Assembly: GCA_029891345.1 (NCBI GenBank) | Contig: CM057009.1 | Span: 309,693,666-309,757,665 of the forward strand | Source of the DNA: Dryococelus australis | Taxonomy: Eukaryota; Arthropoda; Insecta; Phasmatodea; Phasmatidae | Direction of reading: 5' to 3' | DNA: 64,000 nt | Shown: piece by piece, positions 24,096 through 35,642 of the stretch | Position numbering within the stretch: position 1 is the first letter of the stretch | Layout of the letters: every line of letters starts with the position of its first letter | The notes under the pieces: model-generated | Seen by the model: only the letters and a program-made list of their open reading frames with translations | Told to the model about the DNA's origin: nothing | The model's database searches: none | Made by a program: the position numbers and the translations under genes

Positions 24096-24769
24096 ACGGT
24101 AAAATGAGCACTTATGAAAGCCCTGCTTAAGATGTACTTGTATGAATGTTATGTACTATTCCGCCCTATGTAAAATTAAAATTGTCATGGGCCTGAGCAC
24201 GTTACTTATGTGCCGGTTAAGTGAAGCTGTAAAATTATTAGAAACAAATAAGCTCATTTTCAAACTGTCATGCATTAAAATGACAGCAAAGGAAAGAAAT
24301 AATTTAAGTTATCAAAAATGGCTACCTAAATCTTTTTATTCGACGTTAAGATATGCAGTTACTTTCCATCCTTTGTTGCCAACTTTACTGGGCGAATGTC
24401 ACTCTGTGCGCCCGTTAAAATATATGCAGGTAGAAGTAGTGACTTTTTTCTAATGTTAATTTCAAAAGTGCTCACTTTATCGTAAACAGCCTTTATACTA
24501 TTGTGATATGCATGGTCTTATAACAGAGTAAATTAATACACAGGCACTAGATTTCGTAGCGGTTCCTTTGATGTAGGCGAACTTATTCTCTGATTGATTG
24601 TGCGAGGGTCTGGAAACAGGCTTTGTGTCAGATTGGCTACCGTATGCTGTGAAATATACCCTATTGGCTGAACTACTGGCATGGACGTAAGTCATTAAGC
24701 GCTTATTGGCGAAGCACGTTCCAACATGTCAGTGTCTAGTGTACTTGCGAAAAATACCAAAATATAATC
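24096..24769. other. Non-coding interval between repeat blocks
   Basis: No gene or recognised repeat. The 103-codon plus frame at 24142-24453 lacks splice sites and recognisable motifs. Confidence 0.4.
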
Positions 24770-25600
24770 TAACTTATTAAAGTTAAAGCTAGAGTAAGGA
24801 AAAGTTAACTGATTAAAGTTAGAAGTTAAAATCCACACAAATTAACCGATTAAAGTTTAAGTGGAAACAAAATTAACTGATTAAAGTTAAAAGTTAAAGA
24901 ACAACAGCAATTTTACAATTAAAATAAAGTCTCAAAAAGATTTTTGTCAATGTTTATTCAAAGCATAAAAAAAATCTCAATTTACAGTCCTAGAAAAAAA
25001 TTACTACAACTAAGTTGCTGGATGCCGAATCAGATAGGCCTTCCTACTTATCAAAATTATGAATTAACTATCTTCTACAAAACCTTTTGAAATAAAACTT
25101 CAGAAATAAACTCTTATATCACATTTAGCACGAAACTAGACCTATGCAGTGACTACAAAAACAATCGAAATATGCATGCCGCACGAGGACCATCAACCGT
25201 GCAACTGTGACTTTTGCGTAGTGAGACTGTATCGATAGATCGTAACGATGTATTGTCACCTACCTCACAATCGCAATGCGTATGACTTACAATGATCTTC
25301 GATTTAGTACATAAAGTCTGTGTATCGATATGTATACCGTGATGTGCAAATCGTCGGCTGTCAAATACATTGCGTATTTTTAAGGAGTTTGTCAAGATAT
25401 TAATGGTATTTGCATATATTTCGTTGTCATCTTGGGCCTCCAGGTGATTTCAAAGTTAAATAACGTTAGTTTTAATCGTTGACCAGATATTTTAACCATT
25501 AAAAGTTAAAAGTTTATTAGTTTTAAAACTAACACATAAGTTTAAAAATATACCATTTTTAACAATAAATTTTATTCGTTAATTTTTTAAATCGTTAATT
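24770..25600. mobile_element. Inverted-repeat element with AAAGTTAA-rich arms
   Basis: The left arm (24770-24900) has many copies of GATTAAAGTTA and AAAAGTTAA. The right arm (25450-25590) carries related motifs such as TTAACCATTAAAAGTTAAAA and TTTATTCGTTAATTTTTTAA, arranged so the two arms are partly complementary. The core contains no transposase. This looks like a foldback or hAT-type MITE. Ends and target duplication are not precisely defined. Confidence 0.45.
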
Positions 25601-25689
25601 CTGGCTTTGCTGGCTAGTCACGCCATTCTGGTGGCGTGCAAGACTGCAGAGCGGGGAATAAGTGGCTATTTCACCGCTGTATGCTTATT

Positions 25690-26200
25690 TACATGCTGTG
25701 CTATGTTCGGTATGATAGGTATGCTCATTATTATCAGTATGATCATTACCGACTATGTGATTGTCACGTGTTATGTTTATTTGTTATGGTCCATATTGTA
25801 CGAATATTAGGTTTTGTCATGGACGATATATCTGTTTAGCGGTATGGCTAGAAAGGTCGGTGTAATCGGAATGGTCCTTATGATTGGCGTTGTTACTATG
25901 ATTGGTATGGTATGTATGGCCAGTATGTTAGTTATGATATGTACGGTATGTTAATTGCTGTTAGTGGATTGTGACGCTCATGGTTTGCATCGTGGATGTT
26001 TTCTTTGTGGTTCTGTAGTCGGTAAGAGTTTTGTCCAATTCTAGTTACCGTTGGCACAACTGGTATGTTTGGTCGAGTCGGTGTGATTGGTATGGGTATT
26101 AAAATATTATGGTCGTTATGATCGTCAGCGTTGGCATAGTCTGTATTATTGGTATGGTCAGAATGTTGTCGTGTGTTTGCGACGACTCAGATAGTGTCCT
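25690..26200. repeat. Degenerate GGTATGG-type repeats, right block
   Basis: Loose repeats built on TATGATTGGTATGG and GGTATGTATGG run for about 500 bp. Open frames here are repeat artefacts. Similarity to the block at 23926-24095 suggests one array interrupted by the intervening insertion. Confidence 0.55.
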
Positions 26201-26588
26201 TGGCGATGTAGTTTGGTGGCAATGATTCTGAAGTACACTCACTTTGCTGTGTTGGTAATGATAAGCTAGGTTTACTAACAAGCGAGAGCAAATGTTTGGA
26301 CACTGAGTCAGTTATGAGGAGCTAAGCGAGTAGCAAGGGTTCGAAATGAGTAGTTAATACTGAGTGTAGTGACCCTGTATTATTTTTCATACCTTAATAA
26401 CTAAAAAAATTAAAAAGCATTTTAAAAACTAATTGCGGCAGTGAATTTTTATCTTACTTATTATACTCCTCTTTAGATTTTCTTTTGTAATGCGATAAAA
26501 AAGTTTTGAAAGTGGAATGAATGTAAAGTTTTTAAATAAAGCGTATACATATAAAAATTGCATACGCATGAATAATAAAATATTCATA
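26201..26588. other. Non-coding AT-rich sequence
   Basis: Nothing recognised. Confidence 0.5.
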
Positions 26589-27330
26589 CAGTACACATCA
26601 AAAGTTTAAAACCATTAGTAAATTTGTTAAAATATTTTTTTGTTCAAAACTTTTGGTGCAATATTTCAACAATTTGCTAACATTGGTACTGCCAAAACAC
26701 ACACTAGTGTATATGAACTATAGAAATCGGTAAAATAATTTACAAGTTATGATTTATGAAACGATTCCATAAATTTCTAATTATCTAACACATTTCTGTG
26801 TAAAAAGTTATGTAGACACAATTATTTTTCTAGTGTAATGTATTTTTTTTTACAATTTTCGTTATAAATACATATGAAAAAGAAAACCAAACGAGGACCA
26901 TAATAAAGCTTCAAACAAGTTTTTTATTTTTAGTAATTGAATTCACATTGCCGGAAAATGAGCTATAAAATCGCCAAATATGTCAAATAAAATTTTTTCT
27001 TACTAGTTGAGCTAGTGATATGCGAATTCCAGCGTTAGTTCTCTTTGCATTCAAAAGATAACATTACAGGTTTGTTACCGAGAAATCATAAATTCGCCGA
27101 TTATTGCCATCCATTTTGAGCCATACAGTTGCAGTGGAAGTATCGCGCCGTCGTTCTCTATAAAATGGAGGGAAAACGTATTACCAAACATAGAGTTACA
27201 AATATTTGGAATGAAGAATTGCAACAAAACACAACGAGAAATCGCAGAACAGGTGGGCATTTCTAAGACATGTGTATCAAACACAAACATATTTTTGAAG
27301 TCAGGTGCATAATACACACGTGGAAAAAAA
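26589..27330 (+). mobile_element. Tc1-like element, 5' portion with helix-turn-helix remnant
   Basis: It begins after TA with CAGTACACATCAAAAGTTTA, a typical Tc1-like terminus. A related TTCAAAACTTTTGGTG inverted copy lies close inside. Near 27195-27290 one frame reads NKTQREIAEQVGISKTCVSN, matching the first helix-turn-helix of Tc1-type transposases. The frame then ends in stops and no catalytic domain follows. No right terminus found. The minus-strand frame 27075-27317 is a shadow. Confidence 0.6.
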
Positions 27331-28789
27331 AATCTATCAAAAACACCAATGTGTTCCTATGCTACCTTATTTTAGTAAAGTTTTTTTTTTAAATAAGCAT
27401 CAAATGATTTCACAGTGTGTTCTTATTTCTGCCATTGAGTTATGTCATATATCATGTTAAGTTGAAGTTATCATTCCAACTCGCGAGATCCTAAACTCGT
27501 GATGTGTATTGTATCTTTTACATGCCAGTGTACTACTGAATAAGAAAAGAAAACTAAAATAGTATGAAAATAACACATTAATGAGTTTTCGTCACTTAAT
27601 TCATTATGTCTGTGTGTCGATGCTTCCAAGATAATATATGATGTTCCCAAGCAAATCGGCATGTAGGCAATGTATAAGACACGCCCAAAAAAAGTTTTGC
27701 ACCGCTGGGATTATCGAGTCACTCGGTTTCTCGCGGCCCATGAGAAAGTATACGATCAAAATACCCTCTGTATGAACATAATACCACGCAGTAACATTCC
27801 GAGGTCTCTCTGTAATACACCTACTGTTCCAGCGTGCATCCTTCATGAGCAACCAAATGACCGGTCGCGCAAAACTTTCTGAGGCTTGTATTTCGTTCGC
27901 CGTGTTAGTATATGGCAATAGGGAAATAAATTTAGCTGGGTAGTTGGCGAAGGAGGGTTCTGATTTTAGGGGAATGAGGCGTCGGTCGAATAATTGGTCA
28001 ACTGCAATCGAGATGACTTATCAATTTGTTGCCTGTGTTGCAATGGGTGCCCTTGTCGGGGGTCGAAACCCGGGGCGACAGCTTGAGTACGTGTTCAGTC
28101 AAGACGAATAAATAAGTGACAGGAATGTGCATATCTTAAGGTCAAACACTGAACTCTCTTCTAAATGTATTGTTAACAGTATTGATGCATTTTATAGCTA
28201 TTCATATAATATATTTTCAAATTTATTCAAAATATTATTTTATCAATTAAAAAAATATATATTTCGAATTATTAAAGTTCAGAATTTTCTCTGATAGTCT
28301 TTATCAAGGTCAAAACGGCCTCATTCAATGACACACGCGTTAAAATAGCTAGCAGTAACACAGGTCGTGAATATTTTTGCTCGTCAAAACCTAACCTGTG
28401 TGGTGCCATGTATTTTCCAAACCAGCACATATTTCAATCGTTTGCTCACGCTTACAATCTCTTATCCATGTACGTATATATATCGGCATGGAATATTCCT
28501 ATTATACGGCTGCAGTTGGCGTACTAGCATTTGTCATAATCAGTGGATGATCGGCGTATGGAAGCCAGTCACTTGTGTAGGCCTATTAAAAACGTAGCTA
28601 AAACATATAGATGTTGCTTTACTACAATGCTTACTTATTTAGTTTCATTTTGTATTTAAAAATGACAATGTGAAGTCACGAGAGTAATTTTTAAATATGT
28701 ACTGACGGAAATTTTTAACTGTTTGTAAAATATAGTTTTGTCTTGAGGTACCAAGTTATTACCCGCATTCAGAATTTTAGAAGAAAAAA
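27331..28789. other. Non-coding interval
   Basis: No supported gene. A sequence at 27676-27710 resembles a Tc1-type terminus but has no partner. The opposed open frames at 27604-27918 and 27670-27882 lack motifs. A box-B-like GGTCGAAACCC occurs near 28058 without a clear box A. Confidence 0.45.
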
Positions 28790-28865
28790 GTGGGTGACGG
28801 AGTTTCGAACTCACGTCCAATATTAACCTGTAACGAGATTTTTCCACCGCGCTACCAGCTTGTGC
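28790..28865 (-). mobile_element. tRNA-like SINE head
   Basis: The minus strand reads GCTGGTAGCGCGGTGG (box A-like) and, about 40 bases on, GAGTTCGAAACTC (box B). The arms do not pair well enough for a working tRNA. AT-rich body sequence follows toward 28690, so a SINE is more likely than a tRNA gene. Confidence 0.5.
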
Positions 28866-29099
28866 GTGTTTCTCGGTACATTAGTTTAGTATATGATTGC
28901 TTAAATACTCCCTTGTTTTTAATTTTCACTCCGTGGGTAATATTTTAAATACTTTGTATGGGATTTATCAGTACTCAAAAGTTGTAATCGTCATTGCTAA
29001 TCATCTTTGTCGTATTTTTAATCCACTTGAAAGTGTTATAAACTCATGAACGTATATTCAAGATTAAGGCTTTGATTTCTTCGTTTACTCATTTCAAAG
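28866..29099. other. Non-coding AT-rich sequence
   Basis: Nothing recognised. Confidence 0.45.
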
Positions 29100-29585
29100 C
29101 CGCGGGAAGTGACCTACGCTCTGAAACTGCTATATGATCAAGCAGGCACGAACGCTGGTGTGGAACCTGTCACGGAAAATAGGACAGATCCTATTCCCAA
29201 ACCTGGTAAGAAATCTTGCCTTCAAAGTTGACAAATGCCGTGACGGGTGCCATACAAGATGATATGATGGCCGCTATGGCAGACTTTGCACGAGCTTTTA
29301 TGAAACCTGGCATGGTGTAACATGGTCTTGGGAAAACGAGCAGTGCCACAAGTGTCATACCTAGCAGGAAAACAACTGCACTATCTCGAACTTTGCAGCT
29401 ATTTTATCTCGATTCGTTCAACAGAAAGTGCTACATCAAGGCAAAGTCATTATTTTTTATAATAACGTAAGTGTGGCAATTCCTATTGCCAGTAAAAAGA
29501 AATTGTTACAATACCAGGACTTTAAATTTGGTTCGAGAGAACCTGAAAGTTGTCTGGGCCAAAGTTTCCCATATTTCAGATCTTA
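29100..29585 (+). other. Coding-like patch, unrecognised
   Basis: From about 29100 one frame reads TYALKLLYDQAGTNAGVEPV and ends at CCTG followed by GTAAGA, which resembles a splice donor at about 29204. A second stretch at about 29390-29570 is also moderately protein-like. GC content is higher than the surroundings. It could be an exon of a nested gene or a transposon fossil. No family is recognised and no matching acceptor/donor set was found. Confidence 0.25.
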
Positions 29586-29791
29586 AGCTAAGAAACTAAT
29601 CAAATAATATTGTTTTAAGTCTAAAGAATGTTTTATTTTAATGAAATTATTAGTAATACTAGTTATCAGGGTTGCATATCATCCTTACAATTCACATTCG
29701 TTTATAATTCTTACAATTTGTGTCTATCTTTCATGAGTAATCACCTCGCAGTGTTTAAATTTTAAAACTTCACATTGGCATTTCAGTGATA

Positions 29792-29996
29792 ACAGTAGTG
29801 AGAGATTTTGGCGGATTTTAATGTTGGAGCGAAATGGTGCGGTGACACGGAAGTACCTCGAGAAAACCCTCTGGCCAGCGTCAACGTCTGCCACGTTTCT
29901 CGCATACAAAGATCTAGGTCGAAACCGTCGGGAATTGACCGTCGCCGTGGCTGAAGGCGAGCAGTCAGGCCACTGAGTAACCGCGGCCCCAACTTA
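29792..29996 (-). mobile_element. SINE family A, diverged copy
   Basis: A 13-bp duplication with one mismatch flanks it: CATTTCAGTGATA at 29779-29791 and CATTTCAGCGATA at 29997-30009. On the minus strand the sequence follows family A (GGGGCCGCGGTTACTCAG head, CTCGAGGTACTTCCGTG body) with a shortened tail. The divergence suggests an older insertion than the 11.6 kb copy. Confidence 0.8.
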
Positions 29997-30009
29997 CATT
30001 TCAGCGATA

Positions 30010-31149
30010 GTTCGTTGGGGTCGGTATGGATGACATGCGGCGCTCAAACTGTTCCTCCATTACATGGTCTCGTTTAACACAGCAGTATAGTTCAGCAACT
30101 GCTATATGCGTTTGGATTCATTGTTGGTAAAGTTCAGCTTCGCCTTTTAAACAATACAGTTTGACCACTTTAGAACACACTTGGCATGCTGAAATTATCT
30201 ACAAGTATCAAATGTTCTGATACGTAGTATTTTTTTGTCTTCCATTTTGTAAGGTGTCACCGCATAAAAATAATATTTTCGTGCCATATTTCGGGGAGCA
30301 ATCAGTTAAGTTAAATCACGTTTAGCAGACGATGAATACAGAGGTACGCCATGCAAATGTATGATTTTTATGATAGCCGGAACTTATGGACTTGTGCTCA
30401 TTTTTTGTTACTATGTTACGTCTACGAAACGATGTATCCAATTCCATCAAACTATGTATGCTGTCAGTGGCCTATATTAAAACCATCAAATGTGTCCACA
30501 CAGAGCCTTTCTGTCCGTCATTTCGTAAGAAAGCGCCACTTTTATGTCATGTCCCGGGAAACAATCAACCGATTCCCTCCAAATACCAAACGAAAGCCGT
30601 ATACACTAATTTAATTTAAGTTGGTCAGACACTTATTTTTGAACGATGGAAATAAAAATATTTTATATGATATTTACACGTGTTACTTTGGTATATTTCT
30701 TACAGTAGTGCTTACTTCAGCATATTTACTCGGAGGAAAATATGCTTACTTTGGTTTCTTTTTACTTTATGAAATACCGTAACAGATATTGTGTTCACTT
30801 TCCTTTGTATGATATTTGCTATGCACATGCGTACTGCTTATTTTTCATGCATGAATTCTACCGCCAATATTTTCAACCATGCACACACCTACATTATATA
30901 CGTGCCTGCAATTACTCAACAAAAGTAGGAGCTTTGGAAGATTCGGGGACGGGTATCAAGGTATCGGAGGTGGGAGGAATCGCGCGCCATGACGTCACAG
31001 GCAGTCGCAGCCGGCATCCGGCGACTTGGGACGGCCACGTATCGACAAAATGACCTGTTTCACCCCAAAAATCACTTCAGAAATTAATTAATTGACCAAA
31101 AAATCTCTTTTTTCACCAAAAAATTTCCCAAAAAAAAAAAAATGGAAAA
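30010..31149. other. Non-coding interval
   Basis: No supported gene. A GC-rich spot at 30990-31045 (GACGTCACAGGCAGTCGC) precedes an A-rich stretch. Its significance is unknown. Confidence 0.45.
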
Positions 31150-31300
31150 TGAACAAAGCGGATTCGAAGCTCCGTGATGCCAGAGCCGAATAGTCCTCAG
31201 AGGAGCAAGCGGATTCGAGGCTGTTAGAATGACCCATATAATCCTCAGAGCAGTAAAAGCAGACTCGTGGCTCTGAGTCAGGTTAAGCTGATCGTAGCGG
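31150..31300. repeat. About 50-bp tandem repeat, three diverged units
   Basis: Units start AAGCGGATTCGAAGCT, AAGCGGATTCGAGGCT and AAGCAGACTCGTGGCT, each with TCCTCAGAG near its end, at roughly 31155, 31207 and 31257. Confidence 0.6.
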
Positions 31301-31409
31301 ATCAGTGGATATGACTTGTCGCCCAACCACTATCCAGCAGCTACCACATCCTCGCCACCCTACCTCCACCCACCCCATCTACTCACCCACTTGCCACGCT
31401 CACCTCACG

Positions 31410-31612
31410 GACCCACGGTGGTGCAGTGGTTTGTCTATTCGCCGCGAACCGAGTTCGATTCCCGGCAGGGTCGCTGGTCGGCGAGTTTTCTCGGGGATCT
31501 CCCGTTTCCCCCACCCATTCACTCCGGCGATGCTTCACACTCACATCGTTTCACCCTCATCGGCTCTCAAGACCTCTATGTTAAGAGCCGCCCATATCTC
31601 TTCACTCACTCG
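31410..31612 (+). mobile_element. SINE family A, plus-strand copy
   Basis: A 13-bp duplication with one mismatch flanks it: CGCTCACCTCACG at 31397-31409 and CGCTCACATCACG at 31613-31625. Box A is TGGTGCAGTGG at 31419 and box B is GTTCGATTCC at 31453-31462. The conserved tail ends TTCACTCACTCG. The 116- and 127-codon frames over this region are artefacts of the SINE. Confidence 0.9.
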
Positions 31613-31625
31613 CGCTCACATCACG

Positions 31626-32640
31626 CCAACCTCCCTCAATTACCCCTTTTCATAAGAAATCGAGAACAATCGTATAAAAGTGCTAAAAAAAAATTTTAAT
31701 TAAGGAACATCTAACATTAACCTCTCACTTCCCCCGCTCACTATAACCAACATCCCTCACCATAACCCAGCCAAACGTAAAAAATCGAGAAAAATTGCAA
31801 AAACCTCAAAGAATTAATTGTAAAAATTGAGGATCATATACGGTTACCTCACCTTCCCACCGCTCGATTCAAACACCCTAACCAACACACCCTACACCTC
31901 ATTTACCCCCTTACGAATAATAAATAATCTAGAAAAAAAATTAAAAAGATTATTATAAAAATCAAGGAAAACATTTCATTGCAGACTCTGACCACCATGT
32001 TTGTTGCTGGTGGCATTAACATTCACCCCAATGACCTAAAATTAAAAAAAAAAAACTCAAGAAAAAATTTGAAAATGGAAAGAAACTCGTAGGCCTAAAA
32101 GTTTAGGAATATATTAAGTTACTGACTACGACACATATGTTAGATTCCAGTGACCTGGACTCCTGTGACCTTGAAAAAACTCAAGAAAAAATTGGTAAAA
32201 AATACAAAAAATTCATAAAGATCGACAAACGTATTACGTTTACTAACTCCAAACCTATGTTGAATTTGGCGACCTTAGATTTGACCCAAATGACATTGAA
32301 CTCAAAAAATCGAACAAAATAGCAAAAAAAAAAAAAAAACTAATTAAAAACATTAAAAATATTGAGGATAATTTTACATACCTAAAGTAAAATATCAATT
32401 TGTATGTGTGTGGCACTGAAGGTTCGCTTTTCATAAAGATGGCAGAGCACAGCCACTCCCTGGTATATCGATCAGCAACCGACTGAACATCCAACTCTAT
32501 ATTTAATTTGATATGTAGCCAACCAATCCTCCCACCCCCAAAGCGAATATCTGACTTTACGTAACACACATCCCCTTCACCCCCCCCCATGCCCACGTCC
32601 CCATCACGACCCTCATCGCTCCACTTTCCTTATTATATAC
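31626..32640. repeat. Alternating C-rich / A-rich degenerate repeats
   Basis: C-rich, T-poor blocks (ACCCACC, CCTCACC) alternate with A-rich blocks carrying AAAAAATCGAGAAAAATTGC, ATTGAGGATCATATAC or TGACCTTGAAAAAACTCAAG. The alternation recurs at roughly 130-170 bp with heavy divergence. The GACCTTGAAAA motif recurs at 58.14 kb. No coding content. Confidence 0.5.
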
Positions 32641-33849
32641 TTACCATCAAGCAACCCCACAACTCTCCAGCCACCTTCTCTTCGCTGAAGAATGCCCCAA
32701 CCGGCTACTGAAGAGACTGACTCTACCCCAAGACTGACTCCTGCTGAGACCAATTCCTGAAAAAATTTCCACAAGAGCAACCGACCATGCTACACACCTA
32801 TACCAACAGTCGATGACGACCAATCTAGAAAAAGTCACCTAATACGAAACTCGGTGATAACCTTTACGCACAAAAGTTCGCAAAATCTTAGCAAATATTC
32901 ACAAAATATTTCAACCATGGGTGACCATAGCAAAGGGGCCGTGCTTAATGACCAGGCCAACCAACCATTTGCGAAACGTTCCTCAAAACTTTTCCTTAGT
33001 TTATTCATTCGCGATGTAGAATTCAGCCGAATTTAAGCGACCCGAATAAAGCATAAAACTTCAGTTCCTTCCATAGCACGCCTCCTGCACACGCTCGCAG
33101 GCATTTAATCTAAAACAGACTCTCGCAATCGAATGTATACACCAGTGAATTAGTAAGACTTTCAGAAAAGCAGATCGGATTGTATAACAAATTAAACCCA
33201 CTTAATTATGTATACATAAATTTAATTTATGCTCTAATTATATACATTCTATCATTATAATTATTTCACACATTCGATCTTTACATTTAACGTATGTTTG
33301 CAGCTCAAGGCTAGTAGCTAACAGTCTCATATGATATAACACCGGTCCTTCAGTTTTTCGATGATTGAAGATATCTCAACACTGTATGAAAAGTCGCCGC
33401 GTGATGGACGAGACTAAAAACAAATTTATTCGTGTCGTCGGGAAATATGTAACGAACGTTCTTGATCCCTTCTGCCTTCTTCACACGACTTGTCACTGAA
33501 AAGTAGTTGGGAAATGTGTGGGAACGTCAAGAGGATCATTATGCTTCTCATCAGATATTACATCAAACGTTCGCCATGGCCATTATCAACAATGAGGTCT
33601 TCATGATCGTTTTCACATCCTGTTTCGTTCTCAATACAAAATTTATTTTCTCTGTGGGAGACGCATGGTCATCATCGGTATTTAGAGCCGACGATCGATT
33701 ATTTTGAAGTTCGTCGATTTCACACGAAAAATCTTGCAATTGTACATTCTGCGCAAACCGAGTCTACCTCTCGTTGTGTGTCTTACATTCCGTCATTAGC
33801 ATAAACTGTCTCGTCTTAGTCGCCTGTGGAATCAGTACCTATCGATGCA
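32641..33849. other. Non-coding interval
   Basis: No supported gene. GACTGACTCCTGCTGA near 32730 is shared with the sequence just after the minisatellite at 63.6 kb. Confidence 0.4.
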
Positions 33850-34165
33850 TCAAGGAGTATTGGCGACATCGCTTTCTGTCTCCCAGTTAGTTGACAAACC
33901 CTTGCAGATCTTAATGTGTTCCATCAATCTATCGCCTTGCACAAACTGCATGTTGCCATTGCCGTACCGTTTCATAAAGTGAGTTCCTTGGTCGTCTGCG
34001 AACACATTATGTAGTTTAATAAAAGGAGATAACGATTGCTGTTTCTCAGTGGCCGAAAGAACACTACATTTGTCTGCAACATTTATAGGAGCTAATAGTC
34101 GCGTGAGATGGGTTCTTCAAACCATCCCGATTCTTATGTCGCCACACATTACAAATTTTACCGCA
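33850..34165 (-). pseudogene. Unrecognised coding fossil
   Basis: On the minus strand a frame of about 100 codons reads like a real protein with only one internal stop (at 34117-34119) before ending at 33850. Examples are SVLSATEKQQSLSPFIKL, DDQGTHFMKRYGNGNMQF and DRLMEHIKICKGLSTNWE. Base composition is higher in GC than the neighbours. There is no methionine start and no splice sites were convincing. It could be a transposon or old retrogene fragment. Function unknown. Confidence 0.4.
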
Positions 34166-34429
34166 CAGTAAATGTTGTTGTACTTTTTCAAAAATATGTT
34201 TGGAAACTAGTTGCCATAAATTCTTTTTAAAAATTGCAAGAAATTGCTTGAAAAGTGTACGAGATACATTAAGTACTTGTACATAAATGTACTATAATCT
34301 ACCGGTGGATATCCTGTATAATTACTATAATATGTGTAGTTAATTCTCAAATTATTTTCCTGCAAAATCACAAGCCATTATTTGGACTTCCACAAAGTAA
34401 TTTGTCTATTTCATACACTGTAGTTTGTA

Positions 34430-34593
34430 ATGGTATAAGAATTATAGGTCAGTGTGAACTGCACGGAACACATTTTATGAGGACCTTTCAGGAATTCCCA
34501 ACCCATATACGATTTTAAAATTCCCATTAAGGTGGCGAGAATCGAACCCAGAACCTCTATATTAGAAGCAAGTAAACTAACCACTAAGCCACA
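34430..34593 (-). mobile_element. tRNA-derived SINE (family C)
   Basis: On the minus strand box A TGGCTTAGTGGTTAGTTTAC and box B GGGTTCGATTCTCGCC are both clear and correctly spaced. A non-tRNA body follows with GGGAATTCCTGAAAGGTCC. The far end near 34430 is approximate. Confidence 0.7.
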
Positions 34594-34827
34594 GATTTTT
34601 TTTAAAGTTGACTTTATTGACAGGTACAGTTGCCATTGGAAAGAGCGAGTGTGACGTTGTGACTGTGTGTGTTGTTGACGTTTGACGAACTCAAGTTAGA
34701 CCGACTTAATGTCAAATTCACACGTGCGCGACATGCGAACTGAAAATCTGCCGCGGAGGAACCGGGGTGCGAACTCCCAACCCTCCGCCTACAAGTCGGC
34801 CACTCTGCCACTGAACTATGAGGGCAG
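34594..34827 (-). mobile_element. tRNA-derived SINE (family D)
   Basis: AGCCACA at 34587-34593 and 34828-34834 flanks the element as a 7-bp duplication. The minus strand begins with a tRNA-like head (TAGTTCAGTGGCAGAGTGG, then GAGTTCGCACCCCGG) and ends in AATAAAGTCAACTTTAAAAA. The left duplication lies in the head of SINE C, so D inserted into or right at the end of C. The remnant at 13202-13297 is the same family. Confidence 0.8.
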
Positions 34828-35409
34828 AGCCACATGTGCCTCCATAAAATGTTTTGTAATTTAATACGTCATACGCCTTTCAGTAATTTAATATCGTTTT
34901 AATATACGGTATTCTACCTTCAAAAGAGTGGGTGAAGAGTGAAAATATTTGGGCCGCACTTAAGAGGAGTGTGAACCTGCGCGTTCAGGGTCAAGAAGCG
35001 AGGGAGCGATACGGGCGACACGAACACGCACGCCTAGTGCCTTATCGCTCCTACGCGCAAGGCGTGCAGTGTTTCCGTCGTAACGCTGTACTGTGCAAAT
35101 CAGATATGTGACAGTGGTATTTTATTACATGCAATGAAAGCCCACAGATTAAACTACGTCCGAATGTTTGTACTTTTCTCTTGCCGCTTAAGGAAACAGC
35201 ATAGGCAAGCTTCAAAAATGCGATATTTGACCATTTTCACGAATTTTTCTCCGTGAACGTACTTAATATGTTAAAAGTAAAAACATAGAGTCATAAATAA
35301 TTTTTTTTTACCTTTTCTAGCAAAAGGTCGTGTTTACAGAACATACATTTACCGACATACGCGAATACGCGCAAACAACTATTTCACAAAAATGTTTCAC
35401 TTCACACTC
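34828..35409. other. Non-coding, with a SINE A tail fragment
   Basis: GTGGGTGAAGAGTGAAAATA followed by TTTGGGCCGCACTTAAG at about 34927-34970 resembles the tail of family A on the minus strand. No head follows directly. Otherwise nothing was recognised. Confidence 0.35.
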
Positions 35410-35642
35410 CCTCTTAACAGCGAGATCTTGAGAGCCGATGATAGCGATTGTGATGAGTATGGAGCGGCGTCGGAACGAAAGGGCGGGGGAAACGGGAGAT
35501 CCCCGAGAAAACCCGCCAACCAGCGGCATCGTTTGGCACGATTCCCACATGCAAAAATCCGGGAGCGACCCTTCCGGGAATTGAGCCCGTTTCACTTAGG
35601 TGGGAGGCGAGTATTCTAACCACTACACCCCCGTGGCTCCCA
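35410..35642 (-). mobile_element. SINE family A, tail-truncated copy
   Basis: The minus strand carries the family A head (GTGTAGTGGTTAGAATACTC as box A, GGCTCAATTCC as box B) and the body with GGGGATCTCCCGTTTCCCCC. The tail stops at CTGTTAAGAG, without the usual terminal CACTCACTC. The three opposed open frames at 35317-35623 are SINE artefacts. Confidence 0.8.

Noticed and set aside
27676-27882. Possible Tc1-type terminus (CCCAAAAAAAGTTTTGCACC)
   Set aside because: No inverted partner and no transposase fragment nearby.
28790-28865. Functional tRNA gene
   Set aside because: Boxes A and B are present but the stems do not pair well and SINE-like sequence follows.
31305-31699. Two overlapping plus-strand frames of 116 and 127 codons
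   Set aside because: They lie on a SINE family A copy with target duplications.
35317-35623. Three opposed open frames of 69-92 codons
   Set aside because: All overlap a SINE family A copy.
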